Both the position numbers and the translations under genes were made by a program. Shown in pieces: positions 24,501 through 31,001 of a DNA stretch of 31,001 nt. The stretch lies in contig DMDA01000103.1 of the NCBI GenBank assembly GCA_003451595.1, positions 4,694-35,694 on the forward strand, in the 5' to 3' direction. Every line of letters starts with the position of its first letter. Within the stretch, counting starts at the first letter, position 1. Origin of the DNA: Chloroflexota bacterium (lineage in GTDB: Bacteria; Chloroflexota; Anaerolineae; Caldilineales; Caldilineaceae). The notes beneath the pieces are model-generated. The model was not told the DNA's origin. It saw nothing but the letters and a program-made list of their open reading frames with translations, and did not search any database.

Positions 24501-25751
24501 GTCGGTGTCTCCCGCCGCAACTTTCAGGTTGGGAGTTTGCCCCTGCGAGTTGATCCATTGATTGCGTTGGACGATGGGCGCAGCCGCGTTGTTCAGATCA
24601 ACGGCATAGGTGCGCACTGTGATGACATCGCTGTAGCCATCATTGTCGGGGCGTTCATGATCGAAGCCGAGTACGATTTCATCGCGATAGTCACCATCCA
24701 AGTCGCCGGTTGCAACACTGAGGTTCAGTACACGGCTTGCCTCAAAACGGAGGCTGGCGATGTCTTGCAGGTCGCTGGCGAAGGTTGTCCCGGTCGAAAC
24801 GGCGTACCCCCCAGTGTAGCGGAAGATGATGAGTTGAATATAGCTATCCGTGCTTTCCGAGATGGCGACAACGATTTCGTCATTCTTGCCGTCGCCGTTT
24901 AGATCGCCGGTGGCAACATCGAGCAGCCGCGCCGCACCCCGGTTGTTGTCGCGACTCCAGAAGCGCCCCAACACTCTGTCGTCGATGTCAAGGGCGCCAG
25001 GCGTTACACCAGAACCGTTGACGATGCGCACGTTGAGATTGGTCGCGCCGCTGACGTTGGCGATTGCCAGTTCGTCGTCACCGCCCACTACACCGGTCAG
25101 GTTGCCGGCTGCTGCTGCAACCAAAAATTCCGTTCCCGAGGTCGAATTCCAGCGATCATGTCCACTACTCATGCTATGGCTGGCTGCACCTAGCAGTCCC
25201 GCGCTATCGCGAAACGCCTGCAAGAACTCCACCTTGCCATCGGCGTTGAGGTCGCCTGCGGCGCCGGCCGTGGCGGCGACGTTAGTGAGCGTTGCATCGG
25301 TGGCGCCGCCCAGCCACGTTTCCTGCGCTTGTAGCGCGTCCCCTGCATCCAGATCGAGACGCGTGAACGCCAACCAACCCTGATAGGGCGCCGACGCGCC
25401 ACGATAGCCGATAAAAACCTCGCGCTCGGCGCCGATGGTCAAGAGTTGGCCAAACGGCGAGTTGTCGCAGTTCGGCAGCGCCGCTGTTTGTGCAGCATTC
25501 ACCGTTGAGGACGGCGCAGCGCTCAGTTCTGGATCGGTGACCACAACGCCCGATTCGTCCTGGGCAAACGTGGGTGCGTATACCTGGCTAACCAGGAGCA
25601 CACTAAGCAACAGAAGGCCGATCACTTTCCAGCCGAGGTTGTTTCCCCTACGGAGTGCAACGGCCCGCACCAATTGGACATGAGGCTGCGCCCTGTGCAA
25701 GTCGCCTCTGGCCTCTACGTACAGGTTGGCTTGTTGACGTTGGCCTGTCAT
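21585..25751 (-). CDS. Giant secreted FG-GAP/discoidin/Ig-like repeat protein
   Basis: The start is ATG 25751 (minus), with AAGGAG seven bases before; the frame is open 18 bases further. It has 1388 residues. A long basic N-terminus leads to a hydrophobic segment (41-58) and a cleavage region near TFAQ-DE. Residues about 80-545 carry five or six FG-GAP/VCBS-like calcium loops (DLNADGKVE, DLNGDGKND, DLDGDYRDE, DTDADGLDE, DLDGDGRAD). At about 575-690 is a Ser/Thr-rich beta region, then a discoidin (F5/8C) domain (about 720-880, WWQVDLGSVQEIGKVRLWN to VRVQLAGMGELGLAEVQILG), and a second Ser/Thr-rich beta region (about 965-1055). Three near-identical cadherin/Big_9-like repeats (about 1102-1378) precede the C-terminal YLPVVTR. 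A role in carbohydrate or surface binding is inferred. Confidence 0.85.
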   Translation of the reverse strand: MTGQRQQANLYVEARGDLHRAQPHVQLVRAVALRRGNNLGWKVIGLLLLSVLLVSQVYAPTFAQDESGVVVTDPELSAAPSSTVNAAQTAALPNCDNSPFGQLLTIGAEREVFIGYRGASAPYQGWLAFTRLDLDAGDALQAQETWLGGATDATLTNVAATAGAAGDLNADGKVEFLQAFRDSAGLLGAASHSMSSGHDRWNSTSGTEFLVAAAAGNLTGVVGGDDELAIANVSGATNLNVRIVNGSGVTPGALDIDDRVLGRFWSRDNNRGAARLLDVATGDLNGDGKNDEIVVAISESTDSYIQLIIFRYTGGYAVSTGTTFASDLQDIASLRFEASRVLNLSVATGDLDGDYRDEIVLGFDHERPDNDGYSDVITVRTYAVDLNNAAAPIVQRNQWINSQGQTPNLKVAAGDTDADGLDEVVVAYERTSYGLTLHTLDAEASVVLEHNYIQSSDNFRTMARSLALDAADLDGDGRADIVAAFRDAGSWLQVIRATDVITAGFGLQVASAWRDGAEGRTNVTNISVALGDWDNDSLKAAYAPAAGGSLKCKEVVEPQLASAVFLPPYWQNIQGAQYMFGSIGRSRSQETTNESSLTTSHSHSASGYFGVGVGVEGQVYSFEASLKLTAGYEYAAEETRTDSTNTGQSLSVGWSNFQDFIVADTTRYHCFQYQLVKNGATLDGAARFCQNQGLENESMSLAAWDTKPGIELQWTPIVRDWANLALFRGESALQSSVVATATAALALDNNMEGAADAHSIALTQREQSPWWQVDLGSVQEIGKVRLWNRTNQGCVNPNCANELANFYVFISEEDPRTISNDPTVLKNAAGVHTLEWPRVAGRVVNLKATDSANAPMRGRYVRVQLAGMGELGLAEVQILGANHVEPDRYPVAVWDPDASTTQDGKYRPGVDGWFNVSVFDPISQQYTTIRQRGNLLWNGSLYNVLQNERIDRGDSVLSWALSQTNGASRTTATSVSHTARIGAEFDVEAGIIPTKIQTGGSYEYATGFGRAESRTLSWQQGFEIDGGVQGFPASHAGQPIYWPAQCRYGFQPYYYEVVEESSYGYQHRLLVIDYIVPAASLDRTRDLTPCLAGQSSGGSNDAPQANNDVFTVARNGANYLLDVLGNDQDPNGDALTLTAVTQPAHGQATLSGNKIAYTPMAGFAGDDTFSYTVSDGVNSTTGSVTVHVTAGDAPQANNDVFTVARNGANYLLDVLGNDQDPNGDALTLTAVTQPAHGQATLSGNKIAYTPMAGFAGDDTFSYTVSDGVNSTNGSVTVHVIAGDAPQANNDVFTVARNGANYLLDVLGNDQDPNGDALTLTAVTQPAHGQATLSGNKIAYTPMAGFEGDDTFSYTVSDGVNSTTGSVTVHVTASGAPQANALYLPVVTR
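21618..22446 (-). repeat. Three tandem 273-bp coding repeats
   Basis: The marker CGCTTGCGG recurs at 21618, 21891, 22164 and 22437, exactly 273 bases apart, and the sequence between is almost identical from copy to copy. Each unit encodes 91 residues (APQANNDVFTVARNGANY through TVSDGVNS) of a cadherin-like Ig fold. Few differences separate the units, so the expansion is recent or kept uniform by gene conversion, and copy number may vary between strains. Confidence 0.95.
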
Positions 25752-25799
25752 TATCGTTCTCCTTAGCACCGATTACCGTCTTTCACCGCATTACTATCT

Positions 25800-26045
25800 C
25801 TACTGTTCATCACCGTTCAATTTCGTCCATAGGTCAGCAAAAAGCTCGGCGACACTTGCATAGTGCTGCGGCTTGCCACTGCCTGGATTCAGCGCCGTAG
25901 CGCGCCATGGCGCTGCCTCGCTCTCACGCCAGAAGCGCACCATTACCGTACGGTAGTTGCGTCGATAGACGCTCTCTGCGTGACTGGCAACGAGGTGTGC
26001 GGGCGCCTTGAATGATTCGGCCGATATCCCTGTCACTTTGCTCAT
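25800..26045 (-). CDS. Small conserved hypothetical protein
   Basis: The product has 81 residues from minus-strand ATG 26045, chosen because GGGAGG ends five bases before it; an ATG immediately upstream and another at 26069 are also in frame. No signal peptide or membrane segment is visible. The core YRTVMVRFWRESEAAPWRAT, followed by GSGKPQHYASVAELFADLW, suggests a compact beta-rich fold with conserved Trp residues, which I associate with small proteins of Chloroflexota genomes but cannot name. It ends 48 bases before the giant secreted gene in the same direction, so co-transcription is likely. Confidence 0.65.
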   Translation of the reverse strand: MSKVTGISAESFKAPAHLVASHAESVYRRNYRTVMVRFWRESEAAPWRATALNPGSGKPQHYASVAELFADLWTKLNGDEQ

Positions 26046-26088
26046 CATTTCCTCCCATTGAAACCGCATGATTGTGTTGATCGTTCAG

Positions 26089-26109
26089 TCGGTGATACCG
26101 ATGTACAAT
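26089..26109. promoter_or_regulatory. Palindrome and -10-like hexamer between divergent genes
   Basis: TCGGTGATACCGA (26089-26101) is a 5-3-5 palindrome, immediately followed by TACAAT (26104-26109), a good -10 on the plus strand; no -35 is clear. It lies in the divergent spacer between the 81-residue gene and the giant regulator and may bind a regulator of one or both. A doubled GTTAGCA (26151 and 26162) lies nearby. Confidence 0.3.
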
Positions 26110-26179
26110 CCCTGAGGCGTTGCGTATGGTCGCCATGATCGCAGGCAGCCGTTAGCAACGCGTTAGCACCGCATCAAGA

Positions 26180-29100
26180 ATGGAGCGTTGCACTTCCGTG
26201 ACAAATCTGGTTTTGCGCTTTTTGGGTGGCTTCGACGTACGTCTGGCTGATCAGCCGCTGCACGGCTTCCGTTCAGTGAAAAATGAGGCGCTGCTGGCGT
26301 ATCTGGTATTGACTGCGGATCGCTCCCATACTCGCGCAGCATTGGCCGGCCTGTTGTGGCCCGACACCGCCGAGGACGCCGCACGTCGCAATTTACGTCA
26401 GGCGCTCTTTCAACTGCGGGGAGTGCTCGGCCCGGTTGCATCAGTGCTGGTGGCCGACCAAACCAGCATACATTTCGAGGCATCAGGGGTTTGGTGCGAC
26501 ACTGTCGCCTTCACAACCATCCTGCGCGCCTGTGAGCGACATCAGCACATCAGCCTGTCGTCCTGCCCAGCCTGCATGACGCGCTACGCCGACGCTGTGG
26601 CGCTTTATCAGGGAGACTTTTTGCACGGCCTCTTTGTGGATGACAGCCCACCGCTCGAAGAGTGGATTTTGCTGCAACGTGAGTGGTTTCATGCACGCGC
26701 GCTCGCCATGCTCGACGTGTTGTGCGCCTGGCATGAGGCGCAGGGTGATTTCACCGCCGCCCAGCGCTGCGCCCAGCGTCAACTCGAACTCGATCCGCTG
26801 CGCGAGGAGGCGCACCGTTGCGTGATGCGCACCTTGGCGTTGGCTGGTCAGCGGCACGCCGCCCTTGCCGCCTATGAAGCCTGTTGGCGCGTCCTGGAGA
26901 AGGAACTGGGCTTGCCGCCGGCTCCAGAAACCGAGGCGCTGGCGGCGCAGATTCGTGAGGGAATGTTCACGGCTGCAACGTTGACGGGCGTAAGGGCTGG
27001 GGGCGCGCTGCCGCAAGCAACGCACACTGTCACGTCGTCCAGGCACAATTTACCTCCGCCATCCACTACCTTTATTGGGCGCACTGCGGAACTGGCGCAG
27101 TTGCGCCAGTGGCTCCTCGATCCGGCGCGCCGGCTGATTACCATCGTTGGGCCGGGCGGTGTGGGCAAGACACGCCTGGCGCTGGCAGCTGCGGCCGACA
27201 TTGTCGGCGCATTCGCCGATGGCGTCTGGTTTGTGCCGTTGGTCGGGTTGGATGATTTCGACGCGCTGGCAACGACGATCGGCAATGTCATGGGACTCAG
27301 TATTCAGGCAATCCCTGATCCCTGGCAGCAAGTGATTGATTTTCTGGCTGTGCGCGAGGTGTTGCTCATCCTGGATAACTTCGAACATCTGCTTGTCGCC
27401 GCCGGAAACCTTCATGCCTTGTTGACGCAAGCGCCGCGCCTCAGGGTGTTGGTTACTTCGCGCGCACGGCTCGATCTGCGAGCCGAGCACCTCCTGTCGC
27501 TTGGCGGCATGCCTCTGCCCACGCACGCTGCCGGTCAATCGCTGGCCGCGCTGCAACAAGCTGGCGGCACACAACTCTTTCTGGAACGCGCGTACAGTGT
27601 TGCTCCTGAACTGATCGTCGACGCCCAGAGCGCGGACGCTATTATCACCATTTGTCGGCTGGTCGAAGGGCTGCCGTTGGGCATTGAGTTAGCGGCAAGT
27701 TGGGTCGAGAGCTACACTTGTGAAGAGATCGCCGACGCCATTCTCACCAATCTCGACTTTCTAGCCACACACCAGCTGGATGTTCCCGTACGACAGCGTA
27801 GTATGCGCGCGGTCTTTGATTATTCATGGCGCCTGCTCGGTGCGTCAGAACAACGCGTGCTTGCACAACTGTCGGTCTTTCGCGGCGAATTTGGGCGCGA
27901 TGCGGCGTTGGCAGTTGCCCAGGCGCCGCTGGAGTTGATCACATCGCTAGTGCGGCAATCATTGCTGCGGGTGGTGCGGCCTGGGCGTTTCGTGCTGCAT
28001 GAGCTATTGCGCCAGTTTGTGGAAGAACAGGCAGCGCACCTCATCGCCACGCCCGATCAATCTCTCGAATCCGCACCCCTTGAATCCGCACCCCTTGAAT
28101 CCGCACCCCTTGAATCCGCACCCCTTGAATCCGCACGGAGACGCCATGCGGAGTTCTATCTCGATCTGCTTGCCGGGCATGCGGCGCAACTGCGTGGGAA
28201 TGAACCAGTGCGCAGCGTCGCCATCATCAACGCGGATCTGGATAATGTGCGTGCGGCGTGGCGTTGGATCAGCGAACACGCTGTCGCCGCCATCACTGCG
28301 CCAGCACTTGAGGCCATGGCGCGTTTCTACGAGCTGGCCGGATTGCATCAGGAAGCAGCGCATTTCTTTGCAGAAGCAACGCACACGGTAAACAGCGCGC
28401 GGCTACGCACGCTGGCGCAGCTCGAACAGGCGCGCGCGTGTGTGACATTGGCGCGCTATGCCGATGCGAACGCTGCTGGTTATGCCGCGCTTGCCGACGC
28501 ACGTGACCGGGGCGACGCCGAACAGTGCGCCGCCGCGCTCCTGTTGCTGAGCGCAGCGGCAAATGTGATGGGTGATGCGGTTGAGGCAGAGCGTCTCCTG
28601 GCTGAAGCGTTGCCGCTGGCGCAACAGGTGGAAGAAGAGGCATTGATCGCCGACATTTTGGCGGCGCAGGCGCCGGTGCACACCTACCTGGGGCGGGACG
28701 GCCGCGCCTTGCTGGAAGCGGCGTTGACGATCTATCGCCGATTGGGCAATCGTCGTCGCGAAGGGTTGACCCTTAGCGATCTGGCCATGGTTGCCACGCG
28801 CCGACATGACTGGGATGCCTGCCAATACTACGGTGCAGCCGCGTTGGAGATCGCCCGCACCCTGCGCGATCGACGATTTGAGTCGATGACGCTGAATATT
28901 CTAGCCGCCGCCTACGCTGCCCGTGGCGATCTTGCCGAGTCCAATCGAGCCTTGCAGAGCGCCGCGCACCTGGCGCGTAGCGTCGGTTATCAAATCGGCG
29001 AGGTAAATGCACTCAACAGTCTGGGCTTGAACTACCTGGAGCAACAGGAATTTCTCACTGCGCGTGAATACTTTGAACAGGCGCTAGAGATCGCCCGTCG

Positions 29101-30004
29101 CACGCACTACCGCCGTGGCATCGGCGCCTTGCTCGCCAATCTGGGCAATTTAGCAATGCAGGTTGCGGATTACAGCCGCGCAGAGACGCTCTGCCGTGAA
29201 GCGCTGGAGATCGCCCGAAGTGCAGAGGACAATTATTTCATGGTGATGCGCCTCGATAGCTTGGGCGATGTGTTGCGCTGGCAAGGAGACTACGCTGGCG
29301 CCCTCGCCTGTTTTCTCGAAGCGGCCGACCGCGCGGCTCACATCGGCAACATCGGGCTAGAGGCGCACGCACGCACCGACATCGGTTTGATCGCACACTT
29401 GTTCGGCGATGACGAGCGTAGCGCGCGTGATCTGCACAAGGGGATGCTGCTGGCGCGACAGGTAAGAGATGTCTGGTGTGAATGTCGCGCCGAGGCGGCC
29501 CTGGCGTGGTGCGAGTTCGTGGCAAGTGGCGACGCCAGGGCGCTGGCAACGCTGCGCATTGTGGCAGACCGCGCCCACGCCGCCCAGGAAACAAGTGCAG
29601 AAGTCTATGCGCTGACGGCACTGGGCGCGGCGTTGCTCGCCAGCAATGACCTGGTCAGCGCCGAAGCTGCACTGCGCAAGGCGTTAACGCTGCAACGCAC
29701 GCTGAGCGCAACGATGATGCAGCTGACGCCGCTGGCGTATCTGGCCGATCTTCAACGCCGCCAGGGCGAACTCGTTGCTGCTTTGTGCACCGTGGATGAG
29801 CTTCTGCTCGTGCTTGGCGAGCGGCAAATCGGCGGTGTGGACGATCCGCTGGTGATTTATGCGATCTGTACGCAAGTGTTGCGCGCCACCGCCGATCCAC
29901 GTGCCGATGCGATTGCAAAGCTCGGCTGCCGACATCTGCTGGCGCAAGGCGCGCGGCATCCGCATCTACCGTTGTCGAGGCGCGTGCACGAATTACTTGG
30001 CTGA
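26180..30004 (+). CDS. SARP/BTAD-STAND-TPR transcriptional regulator
   Basis: The product has 1274 residues from ATG 26180; GTG 26198, with GGAG at 26182-26185, gives the typical TNLVLRFLGGFDV opening and is an alternative. Order of parts: OmpR-like winged HTH (about 8-105), bacterial transcriptional activation domain (about 115-255, with an SCPAC CxxC insert and AVALYQGDFLHG), STAND ATPase (about 300-610; Walker A GPGGVGKTR near 324, Walker B VLLILDNFEHLL near 394, VTSRARL sensor), then TPR repeats (about 654-1270). Such AfsR/MalT-like proteins bind a ligand through the C-terminal repeats and use ATP-driven assembly to activate transcription. A five-fold LESAP repeat sits in the linker before the TPRs. 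The target could be the divergent secreted-protein operon. Confidence 0.9.
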   Translation: MERCTSVTNLVLRFLGGFDVRLADQPLHGFRSVKNEALLAYLVLTADRSHTRAALAGLLWPDTAEDAARRNLRQALFQLRGVLGPVASVLVADQTSIHFEASGVWCDTVAFTTILRACERHQHISLSSCPACMTRYADAVALYQGDFLHGLFVDDSPPLEEWILLQREWFHARALAMLDVLCAWHEAQGDFTAAQRCAQRQLELDPLREEAHRCVMRTLALAGQRHAALAAYEACWRVLEKELGLPPAPETEALAAQIREGMFTAATLTGVRAGGALPQATHTVTSSRHNLPPPSTTFIGRTAELAQLRQWLLDPARRLITIVGPGGVGKTRLALAAAADIVGAFADGVWFVPLVGLDDFDALATTIGNVMGLSIQAIPDPWQQVIDFLAVREVLLILDNFEHLLVAAGNLHALLTQAPRLRVLVTSRARLDLRAEHLLSLGGMPLPTHAAGQSLAALQQAGGTQLFLERAYSVAPELIVDAQSADAIITICRLVEGLPLGIELAASWVESYTCEEIADAILTNLDFLATHQLDVPVRQRSMRAVFDYSWRLLGASEQRVLAQLSVFRGEFGRDAALAVAQAPLELITSLVRQSLLRVVRPGRFVLHELLRQFVEEQAAHLIATPDQSLESAPLESAPLESAPLESAPLESARRRHAEFYLDLLAGHAAQLRGNEPVRSVAIINADLDNVRAAWRWISEHAVAAITAPALEAMARFYELAGLHQEAAHFFAEATHTVNSARLRTLAQLEQARACVTLARYADANAAGYAALADARDRGDAEQCAAALLLLSAAANVMGDAVEAERLLAEALPLAQQVEEEALIADILAAQAPVHTYLGRDGRALLEAALTIYRRLGNRRREGLTLSDLAMVATRRHDWDACQYYGAAALEIARTLRDRRFESMTLNILAAAYAARGDLAESNRALQSAAHLARSVGYQIGEVNALNSLGLNYLEQQEFLTAREYFEQALEIARRTHYRRGIGALLANLGNLAMQVADYSRAETLCREALEIARSAEDNYFMVMRLDSLGDVLRWQGDYAGALACFLEAADRAAHIGNIGLEAHARTDIGLIAHLFGDDERSARDLHKGMLLARQVRDVWCECRAEAALAWCEFVASGDARALATLRIVADRAHAAQETSAEVYALTALGAALLASNDLVSAEAALRKALTLQRTLSATMMQLTPLAYLADLQRRQGELVAALCTVDELLLVLGERQIGGVDDPLVIYAICTQVLRATADPRADAIAKLGCRHLLAQGARHPHLPLSRRVHELLG
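28064..28138 (+). repeat. In-frame 15-bp minisatellite, five copies
   Basis: The unit CTTGAATCCGCACCC occurs five times (28064-28138), with one base change in the first unit and a changed last codon. It encodes (LESAP)4-LESAR at residues about 629-653, the linker between ATPase and TPR domains. Because 15 is divisible by three, copy-number change would alter linker length without a frameshift. Confidence 0.97.
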
Positions 30005-30124
30005 GGATAGCAGTGCACCTTGCAGCTCACCACCTCCGCTGCGCGCTTGCTAGTGGAAGCTGCCCTGTCCCGCCGGAGGCGATGACCTGTGATGCGCGTT
30101 GCAACTTGAAGTCCGCCCAATGGC

Positions 30125-30200
30125 GAAGCAAACCCTAGTAGGTGGGGGGTGTTTGCCTGGATCGTTCAGCCTGACTATAATCATGCGCACGGTTTGCTTC
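30125..30200 (+). promoter_or_regulatory. Promoter of the sensor kinase with GTTTGC sites
   Basis: TTGCCT (30153-30158) and TATAAT (30176-30181) are separated by 17 bases, a strong promoter about 60 bases before the kinase ATG. GAAGCAAACC (30125-30134) and GGTTTGCTTC (30191-30200) are perfect inverted repeats that bracket it, and a third GTTTGC (30151-30156) overlaps the -35. This suggests binding sites for a regulator. The rest of the 235-base spacer (30005-30239) shows nothing else. Confidence 0.6.
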
Positions 30201-30239
30201 CCAACAAGTTATAGCGGGCTATCCACTGCCAATGACGTG

Positions 30240-31001
30240 ATGAAAAAGCAACGCATCGCACATCTGCCGCTTCGGTATCGCTTGTTGATGGGGTTGTTGC
30301 CAGGGCTACTGTTCTTGTTGTTGTTGGCAACGATCGCGCTGGCTGCACTCCTGCGCATTCAGATGCATATAGGTGAGATGACCCAGGCGCTTGCTGTGGA
30401 TGTTGAGAGCGCCATGCAGCGCGAGGTAGAGGCGCAAGCCCACGCCGAACAGTATGCGATTACCGCCTTCATTCAAGCAGAAATTTTCCAGACAGGTCGG
30501 CAACTTGTCGCAGTAATCTTGCTTGCCATCGGGGGAGGGGCTGCCTTCGCCTTCTTTTTTGCGCGTTCAATTGCACAACCATTAGCCGAACTTGAGCGGA
30601 ACGCTCAACAGATTGCACTGGGTTATGATCCGCCGCCTTTGCCGTTACATCGGGGGGACGAGATCGGCAGTCTTGCCGCGTCATTCGATCGAATGTGGCG
30701 TCAGCAACGCGCCGTCAATGCAGAATTGACAGAACTGCTGGAACAGCGTCAGCAAGAGTTAGCCATCTTGACTTCAGTGACGCGCACGGTGAATGAATCG
30801 TCCGATCTGAGCGCGACGCTGCAGACGACATTGCGCCAAATGCTCAAGGCGCACCGCGGTCAGGCTGGCGTCATTTGCCTGGTGGAGAAGGAGCAGTTTC
30901 GACGCGCCAGTATCGTGCTGGAGTCGCCAAATCTTGCGGTGACTGCTGCGGACGAATGTCGTTGCAGCTTGCACGAAGGGCATCAATGTACTCTGCGCGG
31001 C
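30240..31001 (+). CDS. Membrane sensor histidine kinase, N-terminal part (HAMP-GAF)
   Basis: The gene runs off the window edge; 254 codons are open from ATG 30240. A short cytoplasmic start (MKKQRIAHLPLRYR) leads to a transmembrane helix (about 15-40), a short outside loop of about 45 residues, a second transmembrane helix (about 88-110, LVAVILLAIGGGAAFAFFFA), a HAMP domain (about 110-165; IAQPLAELERNAQQIALG and DEIGSLAASFDRM), a coiled coil, and the start of a GAF domain with ECRCSLHEGHQC. The Cys-rich GAF text recalls NarX-like sensors, but redox sensing is speculative. A histidine kinase core is expected beyond the edge. No ribosome-binding site is obvious. It follows the giant regulator but has its own promoter. 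Confidence 0.8.
   Translation, partial: MKKQRIAHLPLRYRLLMGLLPGLLFLLLLATIALAALLRIQMHIGEMTQALAVDVESAMQREVEAQAHAEQYAITAFIQAEIFQTGRQLVAVILLAIGGGAAFAFFFARSIAQPLAELERNAQQIALGYDPPPLPLHRGDEIGSLAASFDRMWRQQRAVNAELTELLEQRQQELAILTSVTRTVNESSDLSATLQTTLRQMLKAHRGQAGVICLVEKEQFRRASIVLESPNLAVTAADECRCSLHEGHQCTLRG

Noticed and set aside
26151..26168. Doubled GTTAGCA as an integron core site
   Set aside because: No paired R'' or stem lies nearby, and the location is the 5' region of an ordinary large gene.

Overview
The window looks like a chromosomal segment of a GC-rich member of the Chloroflexota, perhaps related to Anaerolineae or Caldilineae. This is inferred from gene content: large secreted repeat proteins carrying an (Y/F)LP(L/V)V-type motif, a BTAD-STAND-TPR giant regulator with a CxxC insert, DUF4258/YgiT-type and MazEF-type modules, and TAT-lipoprotein sugar-binding proteins. 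No rRNA, tRNA or CRISPR array was found. All coordinates and motifs were read by eye; no database search was possible.

Region 1 (1-5.9 kb) resembles a worn-down integron cassette array. A fragment of a tyrosine-recombinase N-terminal domain lies on the minus strand at 96-206. Next to it is a recombination-site-like sequence (211-237). It is followed, all on the plus strand, by a 1368-residue secreted beta-propeller protein, an attC-like site (4459-4530), a DUF4258 plus YgiT-zinc-finger pair with its own promoter, a second attC-like site (5130-5207), and a MazEF pair with its own promoter. A roughly 600-bp relic region with a 22-bp-arm hairpin closes this part.

Region 2 (6.5-19.3 kb) is a unidirectional amino-sugar or glycoside utilisation locus. 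It holds a DeoR-HTH/PIG-L deacetylase fusion; an ABC importer of one TAT lipoprotein and two permeases, with no ATPase; an alpha/beta-hydrolase esterase; a GH4 NAD-dependent glycosidase; a TIM-barrel isomerase; two Gfo/Idh/MocA oxidoreductases; NagA; and a NagB-like deaminase. The likely logic is import of an acetylated or aminated glycoside, removal of O-acyl or N-acyl groups, redox-assisted glycosidic cleavage, then NagA/NagB conversion to fructose-6-phosphate and ammonia. A GlcNAc kinase and the transporter ATPase must be encoded elsewhere. Most gaps between these genes hold different self-complementary elements built from short repeated words (9148-9270, 10268-10347, 13834-13870, 15771-15920, 18383-18460).

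Region 3 (19.3-21.6 kb) is a patchwork: a truncated P-loop NTPase, a ribbon-helix-helix/MazF toxin-antitoxin pair, a second TIM-barrel isomerase on the minus strand, and an orphan C-terminal coding fragment.

Region 4 (21.6-31.0 kb) has a 1388-residue secreted protein on the minus strand. It carries FG-GAP repeats, two Ser/Thr-rich beta regions, a discoidin domain and three near-identical 91-residue Ig-like repeats, and is preceded by an 81-residue hypothetical gene. Divergent from these is a 1274-residue SARP/STAND/TPR regulator containing an in-frame 15-bp minisatellite. The window ends inside a membrane HAMP-GAF sensor kinase.
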